From: Sphingobacterium sp.
GTDB taxonomy: Bacteria > Bacteroidota > Bacteroidia > Sphingobacteriales > Sphingobacteriaceae
Direction: 5' to 3'
DNA length: 53,166 nucleotides
NCBI GenBank assembly: GCA_031277685.1
Contig: JAITLV010000111.1
Location: forward strand, 1-53,166
Shown here: one piece after another, positions 33,890 through 43,011 of the stretch
Numbering within the stretch: position 1 is the first letter of the stretch
Layout of the letters: each line of letters opens with the position of its first letter
The notes under the pieces: model-generated
What the model saw: the letters and a program-made list of their open reading frames with translations, nothing else
Database searches by the model: none
Told to the model about the DNA's origin: nothing
Program-made: the position numbers and the translations under genes

Positions 33890-35227
33890 TTATTGGATAG
33901 CAATACATCGAATCAGCCGGTTGAACGTATCCGCAACATAGAGGATACCGTCCGTTGTTGCATACACACAGTAAGGTTTATTAAATTGAGCCTCTTTGGG
34001 CAGACCATCCTTATACCCCCCTACTCCTGGTGTTCCGGCCACCACGGTTGCCGACAATTGAGGATCGATCTTCCAGATCACGTGGTTGCTATAGTCAGCC
34101 GTATAGACATTTCCTTCACCATCACAGCTGATTCCCGATAAATTTCCCAACTGAGCCGCCGTCCCAACACCTTCTTTTGCCGCTCCTTTACCAGTTCCGA
34201 CGAGATGTTCCAAATCGGCATTGCTTACCCAAGGCGTTGGACGGCCAGCGGGTATGTTCTTTGGATTGAACCGATAGATACGTCCCCATTCTTCGGAAGA
34301 GATATACACATACCCATCACTCTTGTTGTAAGCTAAATAACTCCAAGCTGATAAATTAAGATCCTGACCGATCAACTCCACCTTCCGGCTTTGCTGATGT
34401 ACCCGTACAAGTTTTTTCGCATTAAGTGTAATTAAATAGACATATTCATCATCGGCAGCAAGCCCTGTAATTTGTTGCGCCCCCAGGATATAGTTCCCAT
34501 TGTTATCTTTTTGGTCATAAAAGGGAACTGGCTCCAGCCAACTGTTACTTCCATACATCCCTTTAAATAATGTTGGCTTGGATGTCGGATTCCTTTCAGT
34601 AACAAAGAGAACAGACTGATCCTTAGAATAAGCAGATTGCCATGGATAATTAAAATCCTTTGACAATGTATAGACTTTATTATCCTGTAAAGAGAGTGCT
34701 GCCATTCTACCCGCATCATCGTCGGTAATAATAATATCATTCTTATCGCTGACAGCAATAAAAGAAGGCCGCTTAAACTTCGCTTCTAATGCGGGTCCGT
34801 CTTTCTCTGCAGATTCATTGAATACACCCGCAAGCGTTGTCACGGATGCTTTTATATGATATTGAAACCTGGTGTCTTGCAGTACCCCTGTCAAAAGTTT
34901 ATCGGTATTTTTTGCAACAACTTTAATCTCGGAAAGATCTCCTGGTTGCTTTGGCACGAGGGCATAAATTACCGTAGGTTTTACTTTAATTAACGTTGCC
35001 TTTTTTTGGTTAAAATAGACCTCGATCTGTGCGGTATCATTTCCAAAATTTTCACCGTTGATAATTACGCCGGTACCGATACCCCCCTCTCGGGGTTTGA
35101 TATCATCCACGACAATAGGCTTATTTAGGTCAATGGGAATCTCTTTTCCATCGTTTGTATTTTCCACCGATTTTCTACACGAAAGGCATAGAAATAGCAG
35201 GAAAATGACGTAGGTTAGTCTTTTCAT
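33890..35227 (-). CDS. TIG/IPT domain plus NHL-type beta-propeller lipoprotein
   Basis: 445 aa from ATG 35227, chosen because it gives a compact lipoprotein signal (MKRLTYVIFLLFLCLSC, C17); ATG 35242 is an alternative. An Ig-like TIG domain comes first (about 35-120: VDDIKPREGGIGTGVIINGENFG), then a propeller of NHL repeats to the end, seen in FNPKNIPAGRPTPWV..., LSGISCDGEGNVYTADYSNHVIWKIDPQ and FNKPYCVYATTDGILYVADTFNRLIRCI. Proteins with this layout accompany SusCD and DUF1735 in Bacteroidota and are surface proteins, probably glycan- or protein-binding. First gene of its operon, with a candidate operator 27-47 bases upstream. Confidence 0.85.
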   Translation of the reverse strand: MKRLTYVIFLLFLCLSCRKSVENTNDGKEIPIDLNKPIVVDDIKPREGGIGTGVIINGENFGNDTAQIEVYFNQKKATLIKVKPTVIYALVPKQPGDLSEIKVVAKNTDKLLTGVLQDTRFQYHIKASVTTLAGVFNESAEKDGPALEAKFKRPSFIAVSDKNDIIITDDDAGRMAALSLQDNKVYTLSKDFNYPWQSAYSKDQSVLFVTERNPTSKPTLFKGMYGSNSWLEPVPFYDQKDNNGNYILGAQQITGLAADDEYVYLITLNAKKLVRVHQQSRKVELIGQDLNLSAWSYLAYNKSDGYVYISSEEWGRIYRFNPKNIPAGRPTPWVSNADLEHLVGTGKGAAKEGVGTAAQLGNLSGISCDGEGNVYTADYSNHVIWKIDPQLSATVVAGTPGVGGYKDGLPKEAQFNKPYCVYATTDGILYVADTFNRLIRCIAIQ

Positions 35228-35253
35228 ATAATCTAATTTCATTTTTAAGTACA

Positions 35254-35274
35254 CTTGGTTGTTAGTTTACCAAG
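35254..35274. promoter_or_regulatory. Inverted repeat before the TIG/NHL operon
   Basis: CTTGGT (35254-35259) and ACCAAG (35269-35274), perfect arms with a 9-base spacer, 27-47 bases upstream of the chosen start codon. Operator-like position; the binding protein is unknown. Confidence 0.35.
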
Positions 35275-35517
35275 ACAAGCTGGTTAATTTTGTCTTGTTT
35301 TGGCTATATGAGTCTGCAAGTCTTTATTTTAGTGCAATCATAATTTGTCGTATTTATTGGTTATTTATTATACCGATTATCTCTTCAGCTTGGTGTCGCG
35401 ACAAACCTTTGCTGGGGAAATATTCGCTGATATCATATCCTGTATAGGGTATATAAAATATCTTGTTGAATCAATTATAAACAACAGTAGCTAGCTTTCA
35501 AATAGCATTTCCTGCGC

Positions 35518-35548
35518 AACCGATTGACTATATTTTACGTAACCGATT
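35518..35548. repeat. Direct repeat AACCGATT x2
   Basis: Identical octamers AACCGATT at 35518-35525 and 35541-35548, start-to-start distance 23 bases (about two helical turns). Each is a near-palindrome around CG (TAACCGATTA, CAACCGATTG), like weak LacI half-operators. They lie 43-73 bases downstream of the mini-LacI gene stop. Confidence 0.4.
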
Positions 35549-35590
35549 AAGTATCTAATATGTTACTATTGATCATTAGGATTATCTTAT

Positions 35591-36172
35591 TTATGGAGCT
35601 AGCAATTTATCTAACTGTTCTATGGCGATTTTACTTGTCATCTCCGCTAGTTGACAGACGTTTGTTTGCTGCAAATCGCCCCAGGGTGTTTCTACGATAC
35701 CGCCATCTGTTTGCGAATAGATATTTCCAATATTAACTACTGGAAAACGATCATACGATAGACGTTTGAGATAAGCTAAGGAAGGGTTCCGTCCCAACGA
35801 AGAAATAATTAATCCATCTACTCCTTTAGTCAGGCACGACTCAATACAATCCAATTCTTTCACTGGGTTTTTACTGCTCTGCATGACTATCAAGTTATAG
35901 CCCAATAATGTCATCCGCGTCTCAATCTGTCCAACCAGCTCTGAAAAAAAAGGAGTATTAATATAGGGTAAAATAAGACCAATTATTTTACTATGTCCTT
36001 TTCTTAGTGTTCTCGCAATGGTATTGAAACGAAAATTATGCTTATTGGCATAATCCCAAACCAGTTTTTTCGTTTGCTCACTTATTTCGGGACTATTGGA
36101 CAAAGCTTTGGATACAGTAGCGGCGGATTTATTCAACGCTATCCCGATATCTTTTAACGTGATCTTTCTCAT
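35591..36172 (-). CDS. Shortened LacI-family regulator lacking most of one effector-domain lobe
   Basis: 193 aa against about 330-345 for the family. The DNA-binding part is intact: HTH TLKDIGIALNKSAATVSKAL (5-24) and hinge FNTIARTLRKGHSKIIGLILP (49-69). The first lobe of the effector domain runs normally to FPVVNIGNIYSQTDGG (143-158). It then jumps to a segment like the family's return strand and last N-lobe helix (LQQTNVCQLAEMTSKIAIEQLDKLL, 167-191) and stops. About 140 residues, essentially the second lobe, are absent without a frameshift. It may be a decayed gene or a working minimal regulator that cannot bind a sugar normally. It stands alone between two SusCD operons on the same strand. 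Confidence 0.85.
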   Translation of the reverse strand: MRKITLKDIGIALNKSAATVSKALSNSPEISEQTKKLVWDYANKHNFRFNTIARTLRKGHSKIIGLILPYINTPFFSELVGQIETRMTLLGYNLIVMQSSKNPVKELDCIESCLTKGVDGLIISSLGRNPSLAYLKRLSYDRFPVVNIGNIYSQTDGGIVETPWGDLQQTNVCQLAEMTSKIAIEQLDKLLAP

Positions 36173-36199
36173 ACTTTTCTAAAATTTAAGTTTAAGACA

Positions 36200-36219
36200 C
36201 TACTAATTGGCGATAGTAG
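36200..36219. promoter_or_regulatory. Inverted repeat CTACTA-N8-TAGTAG before the mini-LacI gene
   Basis: Perfect 6-bp arms (36200-36205 and 36214-36219) 28-47 bases upstream of the start codon. It contains ACTAATT...TAGT, partly like the operator at 1748-1763 (11 of 16), but the centre is GG rather than CG. Possible autoregulation site. Confidence 0.4.
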
Positions 36220-36222
36220 CTC

Positions 36223-36263
36223 TTATTAAAAGCCCAGGCAGGATGGAGAATCCTACCTGGGCT
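36223..36263 (-). terminator. Rho-independent terminator of the ECF-FecR-SusCD operon (36305-42768)
   Basis: On the minus strand AGCCCAGGTAGGAT / ATCCTGCCTGGGCT (36263-36231) form a 14-bp stem with one G-U pair and a 5-base loop, followed by UUUUAAUAAGA. It lies 42 bases after the SusD stop codon. Confidence 0.88.
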
Positions 36264-36304
36264 ACTAACTATTTATAATATTTTGTTTTTTCGGGCTGCG
36301 AAAC

Positions 36305-37843
36305 TTATGGCTTCAATAGCCACATCAGTTGGTTTACTTCATCTTGACCTTTAAATTGTCGGGTCAGTGCTTCATTCACATTCGCTCTATTTTTTTCGTA
36401 TTCTATATCAGGATATTTCCAACGGACAGGAATTTTAGTCGATTCATTAACATTCATGTTCGATGCGGGATTGATTTTCCATTTTGGATAACCAGTCCTA
36501 CGATAATCATAATAAGGTGTAATTAATCCCTGCAGAAAACTTGCCAGGTATTTTTGGGTGATAATTGCTTCAATCTGTCCTTCACGCCCCGATGGAAATA
36601 TAGTGCCATATTTCGTTACCGCAGCAGTAATATAAGCGGCATCCAACGGCATTCCATGGTTGAACTTCACTGTATTGGGTGTATTATTGGCGATAAAGGT
36701 CATCGAAGCTTCAATACCTTTTTTATACCACTCAACCGCAGAGTCAGCAATCCAGCCGCGAGACGCAGCTTCTGCAATGACAAAACATAGATGACCATAG
36801 CCCAATTGTTGAGTAGGCTCTCCCTCTACTGTTTCCGTATACCGATTGTTGATGCCCGAATAATCATTTGTTTTCATTATCTCACTAATTCCTGAAAACA
36901 ATATAGCCGGATCGATACCTGTATAGGCCTCGAATTCATTTTCTTTACGACCGTTTTTCAACTGTAAAGGAGAAGGATTTGCATAATAAAACAATCTACG
37001 ATCCTGTAAGAGTTTAAGCCTATCAATAACCTCTGTTGACATAATAGGATAAATAATAAAGCTATTATCAATCTTATAAAACGGATATGTCTGCCCGGCC
37101 TTGTCCGAATGCGTCACCTGAAAGTTGTCAGCATTGGAAGTAAAGATGGGCTTTTTCGTCAAAATATCTTTGAAACGGGCTTTAATCTGTAAATCAGCAT
37201 CATCGTCCTTAGGACTAAGCTGCATCAGGACATGCAGTGTAAAGCTATTTACGATTTTACGCCATTTCTCGGTGTTACCGCCAAATAACGGATCACCAGC
37301 AAAATTGCTACCTTCGGAAAACAGCTTATCGGCCAACTCCAATTCGCTCAATATCCCCAGAAACACATCTTTTTGTTTATCATATTTTGGAAAATAGATT
37401 TTTTCCGTCTCCCCTTTTAATGCTTCTTGATAAGGTATTTCCCCCACATGCATAGTCTGGTCAAAAAATTTCATGGCGCGTGCAAAATGCATCAGTCCAT
37501 TGTACGATTTAGCCAATCCTTCATTTTCAGCAAATTCTCCCATAAAATGAGCATCGTTTATGCTTGTTAAAGAAAGGTCATAAGTTGACCACCCATTATA
37601 CTGATTGGCATCCCTACTTTCTGACCAAACAATGGATTTTGTTAACATATAGGGCTGCATAAACCCTTTGGAACGAGACTGCCTTGCCAAATTCAAGACG
37701 ATACGTGTGGCCAGTTGAGAAGATTTAACCCGCTCAGGGGTCTCTGGATTGGTATTTATTTCATCAAATTTGGAGCAACCCGTTGTAACCAACAAGGTCA
37801 TCAACGTGAATAAGGTCCATAATCTTTTCATATTCTTGATCAT
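36305..37843 (-). CDS. SusD-like lipoprotein (SusD-like_2 type)
   Basis: 512 aa. Lipobox LLVTTGC (C23) followed by SKFDEINTNPETPERVKSSQLATRI, the opening typical of the SusD-like_2 group (PF12771). Further group features: FAENEGLAKSYNGLMHFARAMKFFDQTMHVGEIPYQEAL and the late EAIITQKYLASFLQGLITPYYDYRRTGYPKWKINP. An alternative start is ATG 37831. Lid protein for the STN-type SusC encoded 9 bases upstream. No enzyme gene accompanies the pair, so the cargo cannot be guessed. Confidence 0.93.
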   Translation of the reverse strand: MIKNMKRLWTLFTLMTLLVTTGCSKFDEINTNPETPERVKSSQLATRIVLNLARQSRSKGFMQPYMLTKSIVWSESRDANQYNGWSTYDLSLTSINDAHFMGEFAENEGLAKSYNGLMHFARAMKFFDQTMHVGEIPYQEALKGETEKIYFPKYDKQKDVFLGILSELELADKLFSEGSNFAGDPLFGGNTEKWRKIVNSFTLHVLMQLSPKDDDADLQIKARFKDILTKKPIFTSNADNFQVTHSDKAGQTYPFYKIDNSFIIYPIMSTEVIDRLKLLQDRRLFYYANPSPLQLKNGRKENEFEAYTGIDPAILFSGISEIMKTNDYSGINNRYTETVEGEPTQQLGYGHLCFVIAEAASRGWIADSAVEWYKKGIEASMTFIANNTPNTVKFNHGMPLDAAYITAAVTKYGTIFPSGREGQIEAIITQKYLASFLQGLITPYYDYRRTGYPKWKINPASNMNVNESTKIPVRWKYPDIEYEKNRANVNEALTRQFKGQDEVNQLMWLLKP

Positions 37844-37852
37844 TAAAACGTG

Positions 37853-40800
37853 TTAAAAAGTAAGGTTTAAGTTAAATCCAATATAACGCATAGAAGGAGA
37901 ATTAAGATCTTCGCTACCTCTATCTGGATCAGAAAATCGGTATTCTTTAGACCATAGGAGCAAATTTTGTCCTGTAACACCCACGCTAGCACGTTTAGCT
38001 CGGATCTTTGACGCTATTTTTTCCGGCACACGATAATTCAATGAGAGTTCCCGGAGCTTAATGAAGGTTTCGTCCCAATAGTTCCATCGTCCACCACTGG
38101 CATTCCTATAATACGTTTCGTATGAAACAGTTGTTTCATTTGGAGCAAAAGCACGTGTATCCTCAGTAATACGCCCATAATCATCACGGATTACCTCTCC
38201 AGAAATCACCTTAACACCAGGAGCAATAAAGGTCTTCTTGCCGTTTACAACCTCTTCATATCTATATTTCGTATCAGAATCCACATGTGCCCCCGTATTC
38301 CACAGATAATCGTTGGTTGTCGAATATGACATACCATTAATACGCCCGTCTATACTTAGACTCAGCGAAAAATCTTTATAACGAAATTGGTTATTCAATC
38401 CCCAGAACCATTTTGGTGCTGTGTAACCAACGACCTCATCTTTATACTGAGCACTTACAGGTAAACCATCATCGCCGATCACCAGTTGTCCGTCTGGCGA
38501 CCACTCCCAATCGCTATAAGCAATGTAATCTGCACGTAAACCTTTGCGTACATATAGTGCATCTTTTGAATACTCGGGATCTATCTGGTGGAAATACCGC
38601 ATATTCTGCGAAAAGTTCACACTGACATCCCATTGGAAATCCTCACGCTTAATGGGCACGCCCCCCAGAGTGATCTCGTGTCCCTTGGTCATTTCCTGCT
38701 CCCGCGTATTGAGTAGCCGCTCTTTAAATCCTGTTGTCTCTGATAATTCGGACTTAATGATCTCATTTTTTAATAAACGGTAATAACGTGTGTAGTTCCC
38801 GTAAAGACGATTGCGCAGCAAACCAAAATCAAATCCAAATTCTGTTAAATTTCGCTGTGTCGGTGATATCGAATAATCTTTAATCAAATTTGGATACGAT
38901 GCCGTAGGCAGGCCATCCCAAGCATTTGGCGTAATCGAAAAAGCCCGATTGATTTCGTAAGGATCCAGTACAGATTTTGTGATAGCCCATGATCCCCGAA
39001 CCTTTAACATGTCTAACCAACTCGGTTTGCTCGACAGAAAATCACTGACGACAACACTTCCTGACACTGAAGGATAGAAATACGAACGATTTTCTGCCGG
39101 TAAAGTAGAAGACCAATCATTCCGGCCGGTCGCTTCCACAAAGACAGCATTTCTCCAAGAAAGGGAAAGGCGACCATAAATTCCATTACGCATTTCCTTT
39201 ATTCGTGATTCCACAGAGTTGACCGGCCCGATAGAATTTCGCAGTGAGTAGTATCCTGGGATCGAGAGCCCATTGACCGTTTTCGAGATCAGATTGTTAT
39301 CCTGTCTATAAAAAATGGATCCACCAAACAACCCATCTATTCCAAAATCACCAAAATTCTTTTTAGCGGTAAAGATGAAATCATTGGTGGTGCTAAAAGC
39401 ATCATAGTCACCTTTCATATATTTCCCCTTATTATCAAAACCTCCCCAATCTTTAAAACCACCTCTGGTACCATAGATACCCATTGGATTTTTTTGAGTC
39501 CTGGATTTCCCTTGGTAGTCATATCCCGAACGTACCATAAACTTAGCCCAGTCATTAACCTTATAATTCAAGGTTAATGCCGCATTCATCTTGTTGATAA
39601 CCTCTGGCGTTGTCTTCTCATAAGCAATGAGGTATGGATTATCGTACCAGCCCTTATACATCCAATTTTGCTGTTGATCTTTTACGAGCCAGTAGTCCTT
39701 GTAATCCCGTAAGTCATATTCCGGCCCTGTCCAAACCAAAATATTATAAATATACCCCTGATCACTGTAACCACTTCCGAAATTACTTGAAGACGAACTA
39801 CGATTATATCCTAAACGGGCTTCCAAATCGACTTTATCACTTAGCTTAGTTGTTCCTGTTAGCGAAATATTTGTCAAGTTTAATTTTTGATTTGGATACT
39901 GCCCTTTATTGTAGATATGATTGATCGAGGTGCGCACGCTTCCATGCTCCCCTTGAGTGGTAAAGCTCACCGTATTGTTACTGATAAAACCAGGCTCCAA
40001 AAAATTCTTGAAATTGTTTTTCCCTCTTGAGGTTAATTCCTGATCCTCCAATTGCTTGGTAATGGGATTCCACTGTTGCGCTCGACGGCCAATATCCAGC
40101 TTATCTCCCCATACGTAATCGTTGTTGTTAAAATGTCCTCCCTCTCCGGCAGAATAGCTATGTTGCACCTCAGGAAGTGCGAGATATCCCGAAAAAAACA
40201 TGTTATTTGTATTGACAGTAATTTCAGCCCCCTTATCTGCTAGTCCCTTTTTGGTGGTGATCATGATGGCTCCACCTTCTCCTCTGCTTCCATACAGTGC
40301 CGTTGCAGTAGCCCCTTTTAAGACAGTCATTTCCTGAATATTGTCTACAGGCACATCACGCAAAGTCATATTTTCATAAGCAACCCCGTCAATGACCAAA
40401 AGTGGTGTAAGCCCACGCACCTGAATTTCTGGTGTTGCATTGAACTCAGAACTATTCATCACACGAACCCCCGAAACACGTCCGGTTAGGGTCGTTCCGA
40501 CATCCACACCTTTTACACGGGTTAGGTCCTCACCTTTTACACTTTGTGTTGCATAACCCAGTGCCCTTTGTTCACGCTTTACACCCAAGGCTGTCACAAC
40601 AACTTCTTCCAATGCTTCCGACGATCTAAGCAGTTTAATTATCCCAGCCTGTGCCACTGGAATATCCACCGTCTCATATCCAACATAGGAAATCTGAAGA
40701 ATATCACTATCCCCCTTTACTAAAAGCTTGAATACACCTTGTTCATCAGTTGTCGCAGCGACAGTCCCACCCTTTAACCGAACAGTTACCCCCATAATAG

Positions 40801-41197
40801 GCAAACCTGTCTCTTGATCTATGACTTTGCCACGCAGCTCTTTTTGCACAGTTGCCACTTTTCCTATTTCATACTTGGAGCCAACATTATTTTTCTTTGA
40901 AACAACATAAAGCTTATCATCAATTTTCTTGACCTCAAGGTTACCATTTGAAATCGTCTGTATAAACTGAACGATCTGATCTCTTTTTAGCTGATCAACA
41001 TCAGCTGCCGCATTGATTTTCTGATCAGATATTGATGCATCATAACCAAATTTGACATTGAATTTCTGTTCCATTCGGGCTAGGATCTTTCCTATACCTT
41101 CACTTTTAGCAAATTGCGAGGCCATACTTTGAAGCGCTAAAGACTGAAATAGCAATGCTCCTCCTATAAGTTTTAAATAGTAATTGGTTCTTTTCAT
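37853..41197 (-). CDS. SusC/RagA-family receptor with STN signalling domain
   Basis: 1114 aa. Signal peptide about 1-26 (LALQSMAS), STN domain about 34-105 (GKILARMEQKFNVKFGYDASI), CarboxypepD_reg-like domain about 125-200 (LRGKVIDQETGLPIMGVTV), plug (LEEVVVTALGVKREQRALGYAT, VKGVDVGTTLTGRVSGVRV, GSRGEGGAIMITTKKG) and barrel ending SMRYIGFNLNLTF. The STN domain signals to the FecR encoded 3 bases upstream. The QRALGYA box is common in the SusC group paired with SusD-like_2 proteins. Confidence 0.95.
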   Translation of the reverse strand: MKRTNYYLKLIGGALLFQSLALQSMASQFAKSEGIGKILARMEQKFNVKFGYDASISDQKINAAADVDQLKRDQIVQFIQTISNGNLEVKKIDDKLYVVSKKNNVGSKYEIGKVATVQKELRGKVIDQETGLPIMGVTVRLKGGTVAATTDEQGVFKLLVKGDSDILQISYVGYETVDIPVAQAGIIKLLRSSEALEEVVVTALGVKREQRALGYATQSVKGEDLTRVKGVDVGTTLTGRVSGVRVMNSSEFNATPEIQVRGLTPLLVIDGVAYENMTLRDVPVDNIQEMTVLKGATATALYGSRGEGGAIMITTKKGLADKGAEITVNTNNMFFSGYLALPEVQHSYSAGEGGHFNNNDYVWGDKLDIGRRAQQWNPITKQLEDQELTSRGKNNFKNFLEPGFISNNTVSFTTQGEHGSVRTSINHIYNKGQYPNQKLNLTNISLTGTTKLSDKVDLEARLGYNRSSSSSNFGSGYSDQGYIYNILVWTGPEYDLRDYKDYWLVKDQQQNWMYKGWYDNPYLIAYEKTTPEVINKMNAALTLNYKVNDWAKFMVRSGYDYQGKSRTQKNPMGIYGTRGGFKDWGGFDNKGKYMKGDYDAFSTTNDFIFTAKKNFGDFGIDGLFGGSIFYRQDNNLISKTVNGLSIPGYYSLRNSIGPVNSVESRIKEMRNGIYGRLSLSWRNAVFVEATGRNDWSSTLPAENRSYFYPSVSGSVVVSDFLSSKPSWLDMLKVRGSWAITKSVLDPYEINRAFSITPNAWDGLPTASYPNLIKDYSISPTQRNLTEFGFDFGLLRNRLYGNYTRYYRLLKNEIIKSELSETTGFKERLLNTREQEMTKGHEITLGGVPIKREDFQWDVSVNFSQNMRYFHQIDPEYSKDALYVRKGLRADYIAYSDWEWSPDGQLVIGDDGLPVSAQYKDEVVGYTAPKWFWGLNNQFRYKDFSLSLSIDGRINGMSYSTTNDYLWNTGAHVDSDTKYRYEEVVNGKKTFIAPGVKVISGEVIRDDYGRITEDTRAFAPNETTVSYETYYRNASGGRWNYWDETFIKLRELSLNYRVPEKIASKIRAKRASVGVTGQNLLLWSKEYRFSDPDRGSEDLNSPSMRYIGFNLNLTF

Positions 41198-41200
41198 AAA

Positions 41201-42166
41201 TTACTTTTTATGGATAATGATTTGATTAAACGCTGTATTAAGAATTTTTAATGATTTTTCTAGATCACTCGCAGGTAGATAGCCGGTGAAACTTTTCGTT
41301 TGAAACGAATCAATCAATATTAGGTCGCTATCTGGATAAAGATTGTTAAGGTCATTTACAATCTGCGAAAGTGGAACTTGGCTAAATGACAAAAGGTCGC
41401 TTTTCCAATTGGATGCTCCTACCGTGTCAACGGCAACAACATTAAATTGCATACGGCGTGAATCATAATCCACCTGCTGTCCGGGGATAATAATGGATTG
41501 TTGCTCACCATGTTTAACCTGAACTTTCCCATGATTTAAAACTAAACGCGTTCGTTGCGGGGAACAAGTCAGATTGAACGCCGTCCCCAAAACCCGTACA
41601 TCAAAATTACCTGAATTGACAATCACAAAAGCTTTATGTGGATCTTTGGCGACTTCAAAAAAGGCCTCACCTGATAACTTTATGCGCCGCAGGCTGTCCC
41701 TGTCAAAATCGGATATGACCGAAACATGAGCACCTTGCCGTAAAGAAATATGGGTACCATCCCGCAAAATAATACGTTTGACAAACTTGGTCGGATTAGT
41801 GTATTGAATGGCAGTAAACGTCGTTTCCGTATGTACCGATTTTATAACGAGTAAATACAAAAAGGCAAAACCAATCAGTAACAAGGTCGCTGCAAAACTC
41901 ATAAGTAGCTTTGACCGCCTCCAAATTGGTTGAACTTTAGGACTTAACTCAGTTCCGGTAATGGCATAAAAAATATCATCAGAAGTAGATGTATCCAATG
42001 TATAATCTGTCTTGTCTAGGGCTAAAACCTCATCCAGATCCAGGAGCTCATCTTCATTACTAGAAGTAAGTAAATCTAAAAATATCGTGTTTTCCTGTGG
42101 GGTCAACTCCCCAAGCAGGTATTTTTTGTATAATGCAGCTATTTTGGGATCCTTCATCTTCGCCAT
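41201..42166 (-). CDS. FecR-family anti-sigma factor
   Basis: 321 aa. Cytoplasmic anti-sigma part (1-82, LYKKYLLGELTPQENTIFLDLL), one membrane helix (about 86-109, LLMSFAATLLLIGFAFLYLL), periplasmic FecR domain (RIILRDGTHISLRQGAHVSVISDF ... GEAFFEVAKDPHKAFVI ... VRVLGTAFNLTC) and a DUF4974-like C-terminus (LSFSQVPLSQIVNDLNNLYPDSD). It lies between the sigma gene (47-base gap) and susC (3-base gap). Confidence 0.94.
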   Translation of the reverse strand: MAKMKDPKIAALYKKYLLGELTPQENTIFLDLLTSSNEDELLDLDEVLALDKTDYTLDTSTSDDIFYAITGTELSPKVQPIWRRSKLLMSFAATLLLIGFAFLYLLVIKSVHTETTFTAIQYTNPTKFVKRIILRDGTHISLRQGAHVSVISDFDRDSLRRIKLSGEAFFEVAKDPHKAFVIVNSGNFDVRVLGTAFNLTCSPQRTRLVLNHGKVQVKHGEQQSIIIPGQQVDYDSRRMQFNVVAVDTVGASNWKSDLLSFSQVPLSQIVNDLNNLYPDSDLILIDSFQTKSFTGYLPASDLEKSLKILNTAFNQIIIHKK

Positions 42167-42213
42167 CGTTTAAATACATATACGTATCTAAAAGACGATA
42201 AGACGACGCTACA

Positions 42214-42768
42214 CTAAAAAATAGTTAAGAAAATCAATAAGGCTATTGAAATCTCGAAATTATCAAGGATATACTGCCGGACAAACTTATTTCCCTTGAC
42301 CAATTGATCACGAACGGTATTGACGGAGATACCCAAACGATCTGCAATCTCCTGATTGTCCAAAAACTCTTCTTTACTCAACAAAAAAATCTCCAAACGT
42401 GCTTTGGGAAGTTTTGCGATTGCTGTCCGATAAACATGTTCCAAATCTTTAAAACGAATAGACTCTTCATTGGAATTGTCCACCAACTTAGAAGCATCGA
42501 TTCCCTCAACATTAAACTGGAAACGCACTTTTCGCTTCCTAAGTTCGTCAAACACGAGATTCTTTGCGACGGTATATAAATAAGATTGCGGATTTTTATT
42601 ACCCTCTAATTCTTCCCATTTTTTCCAAATACGAGAAAATGTCTCCTGAACCAAATCGGCAGCAGTATCCTCTTCTTTTAGATGCAACAGGGCATATTTA
42701 TAAACTTTGTCTTTATAGGACAAAAAGAAGTTTTTAAAATCTGGAATATCATTATTTTCAATAGGCAT
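42214..42768 (-). CDS. ECF-type RNA polymerase sigma factor (FecI-like)
   Basis: 184 aa. Region 2 (about 10-75: YKYALLHLKEEDTAADLVQETFSRIWKKWEEL) and region 4 (about 120-172: LPKARLEIFLLSKEEFLDNQEIADRLGISVNTVRDQLVKG). It ends with a hydrophobic tail (FEISIALLIFLTIF), as many Bacteroidota FecI-like factors do. A GAAGGATG context at the start codon suggests some ribosome-binding complementarity. First gene of the sigma-FecR-SusCD operon. Confidence 0.95.
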   Translation of the reverse strand: MPIENNDIPDFKNFFLSYKDKVYKYALLHLKEEDTAADLVQETFSRIWKKWEELEGNKNPQSYLYTVAKNLVFDELRKRKVRFQFNVEGIDASKLVDNSNEESIRFKDLEHVYRTAIAKLPKARLEIFLLSKEEFLDNQEIADRLGISVNTVRDQLVKGNKFVRQYILDNFEISIALLIFLTIF

Positions 42769-42943
42769 CCTTCATCACGTATAATTGATCCTACAAGTTT
42801 AGGTAGAATTTTTCAAATTATCGGAACTAAAGTACAGCATATACCAACGCTTATTCTTGTTTAGTACAGTGATAACGATTTAGATACAATTAGTTTATAT
42901 AAATTCATCTTCAGAATAAGCTCCACTATCTATAACCAATTCA

Positions 42944-42975
42944 ATAAAAAATCCCACTGTAGACACAATGGGATT
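42944..42975 (-). terminator. Terminator after the DUF3843-like gene
   Basis: Inverted repeat AATCCCACTGT (42950-42960) / ACAATGGGATT (42965-42975), loop AGAC, one G-U pair; on the minus strand it is followed by a U-rich run (GGGAUUUUUUAUUG). Confidence 0.8.
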
Positions 42976-43011
42976 TAAATAAAAAATAAATGCTCGTTAA
43001 ATTGGAAGAGA

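Larger units (their letters stand above)
35228..35590. other. Intergenic region before the TIG/NHL operon (363 bp)
   Basis: No gene-like ORF; the short frames in it lack recognisable features. It holds the inverted repeat CTTGGT-N9-ACCAAG (35254-35274), two copies of AACCGATT 23 bases apart (35518-35525 and 35541-35548) and a related ACCGATTA near 35373. The promoter of the operon must lie here, but no clear TTTG / TAnnTTTG pair was fixed. Confidence 0.55.
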
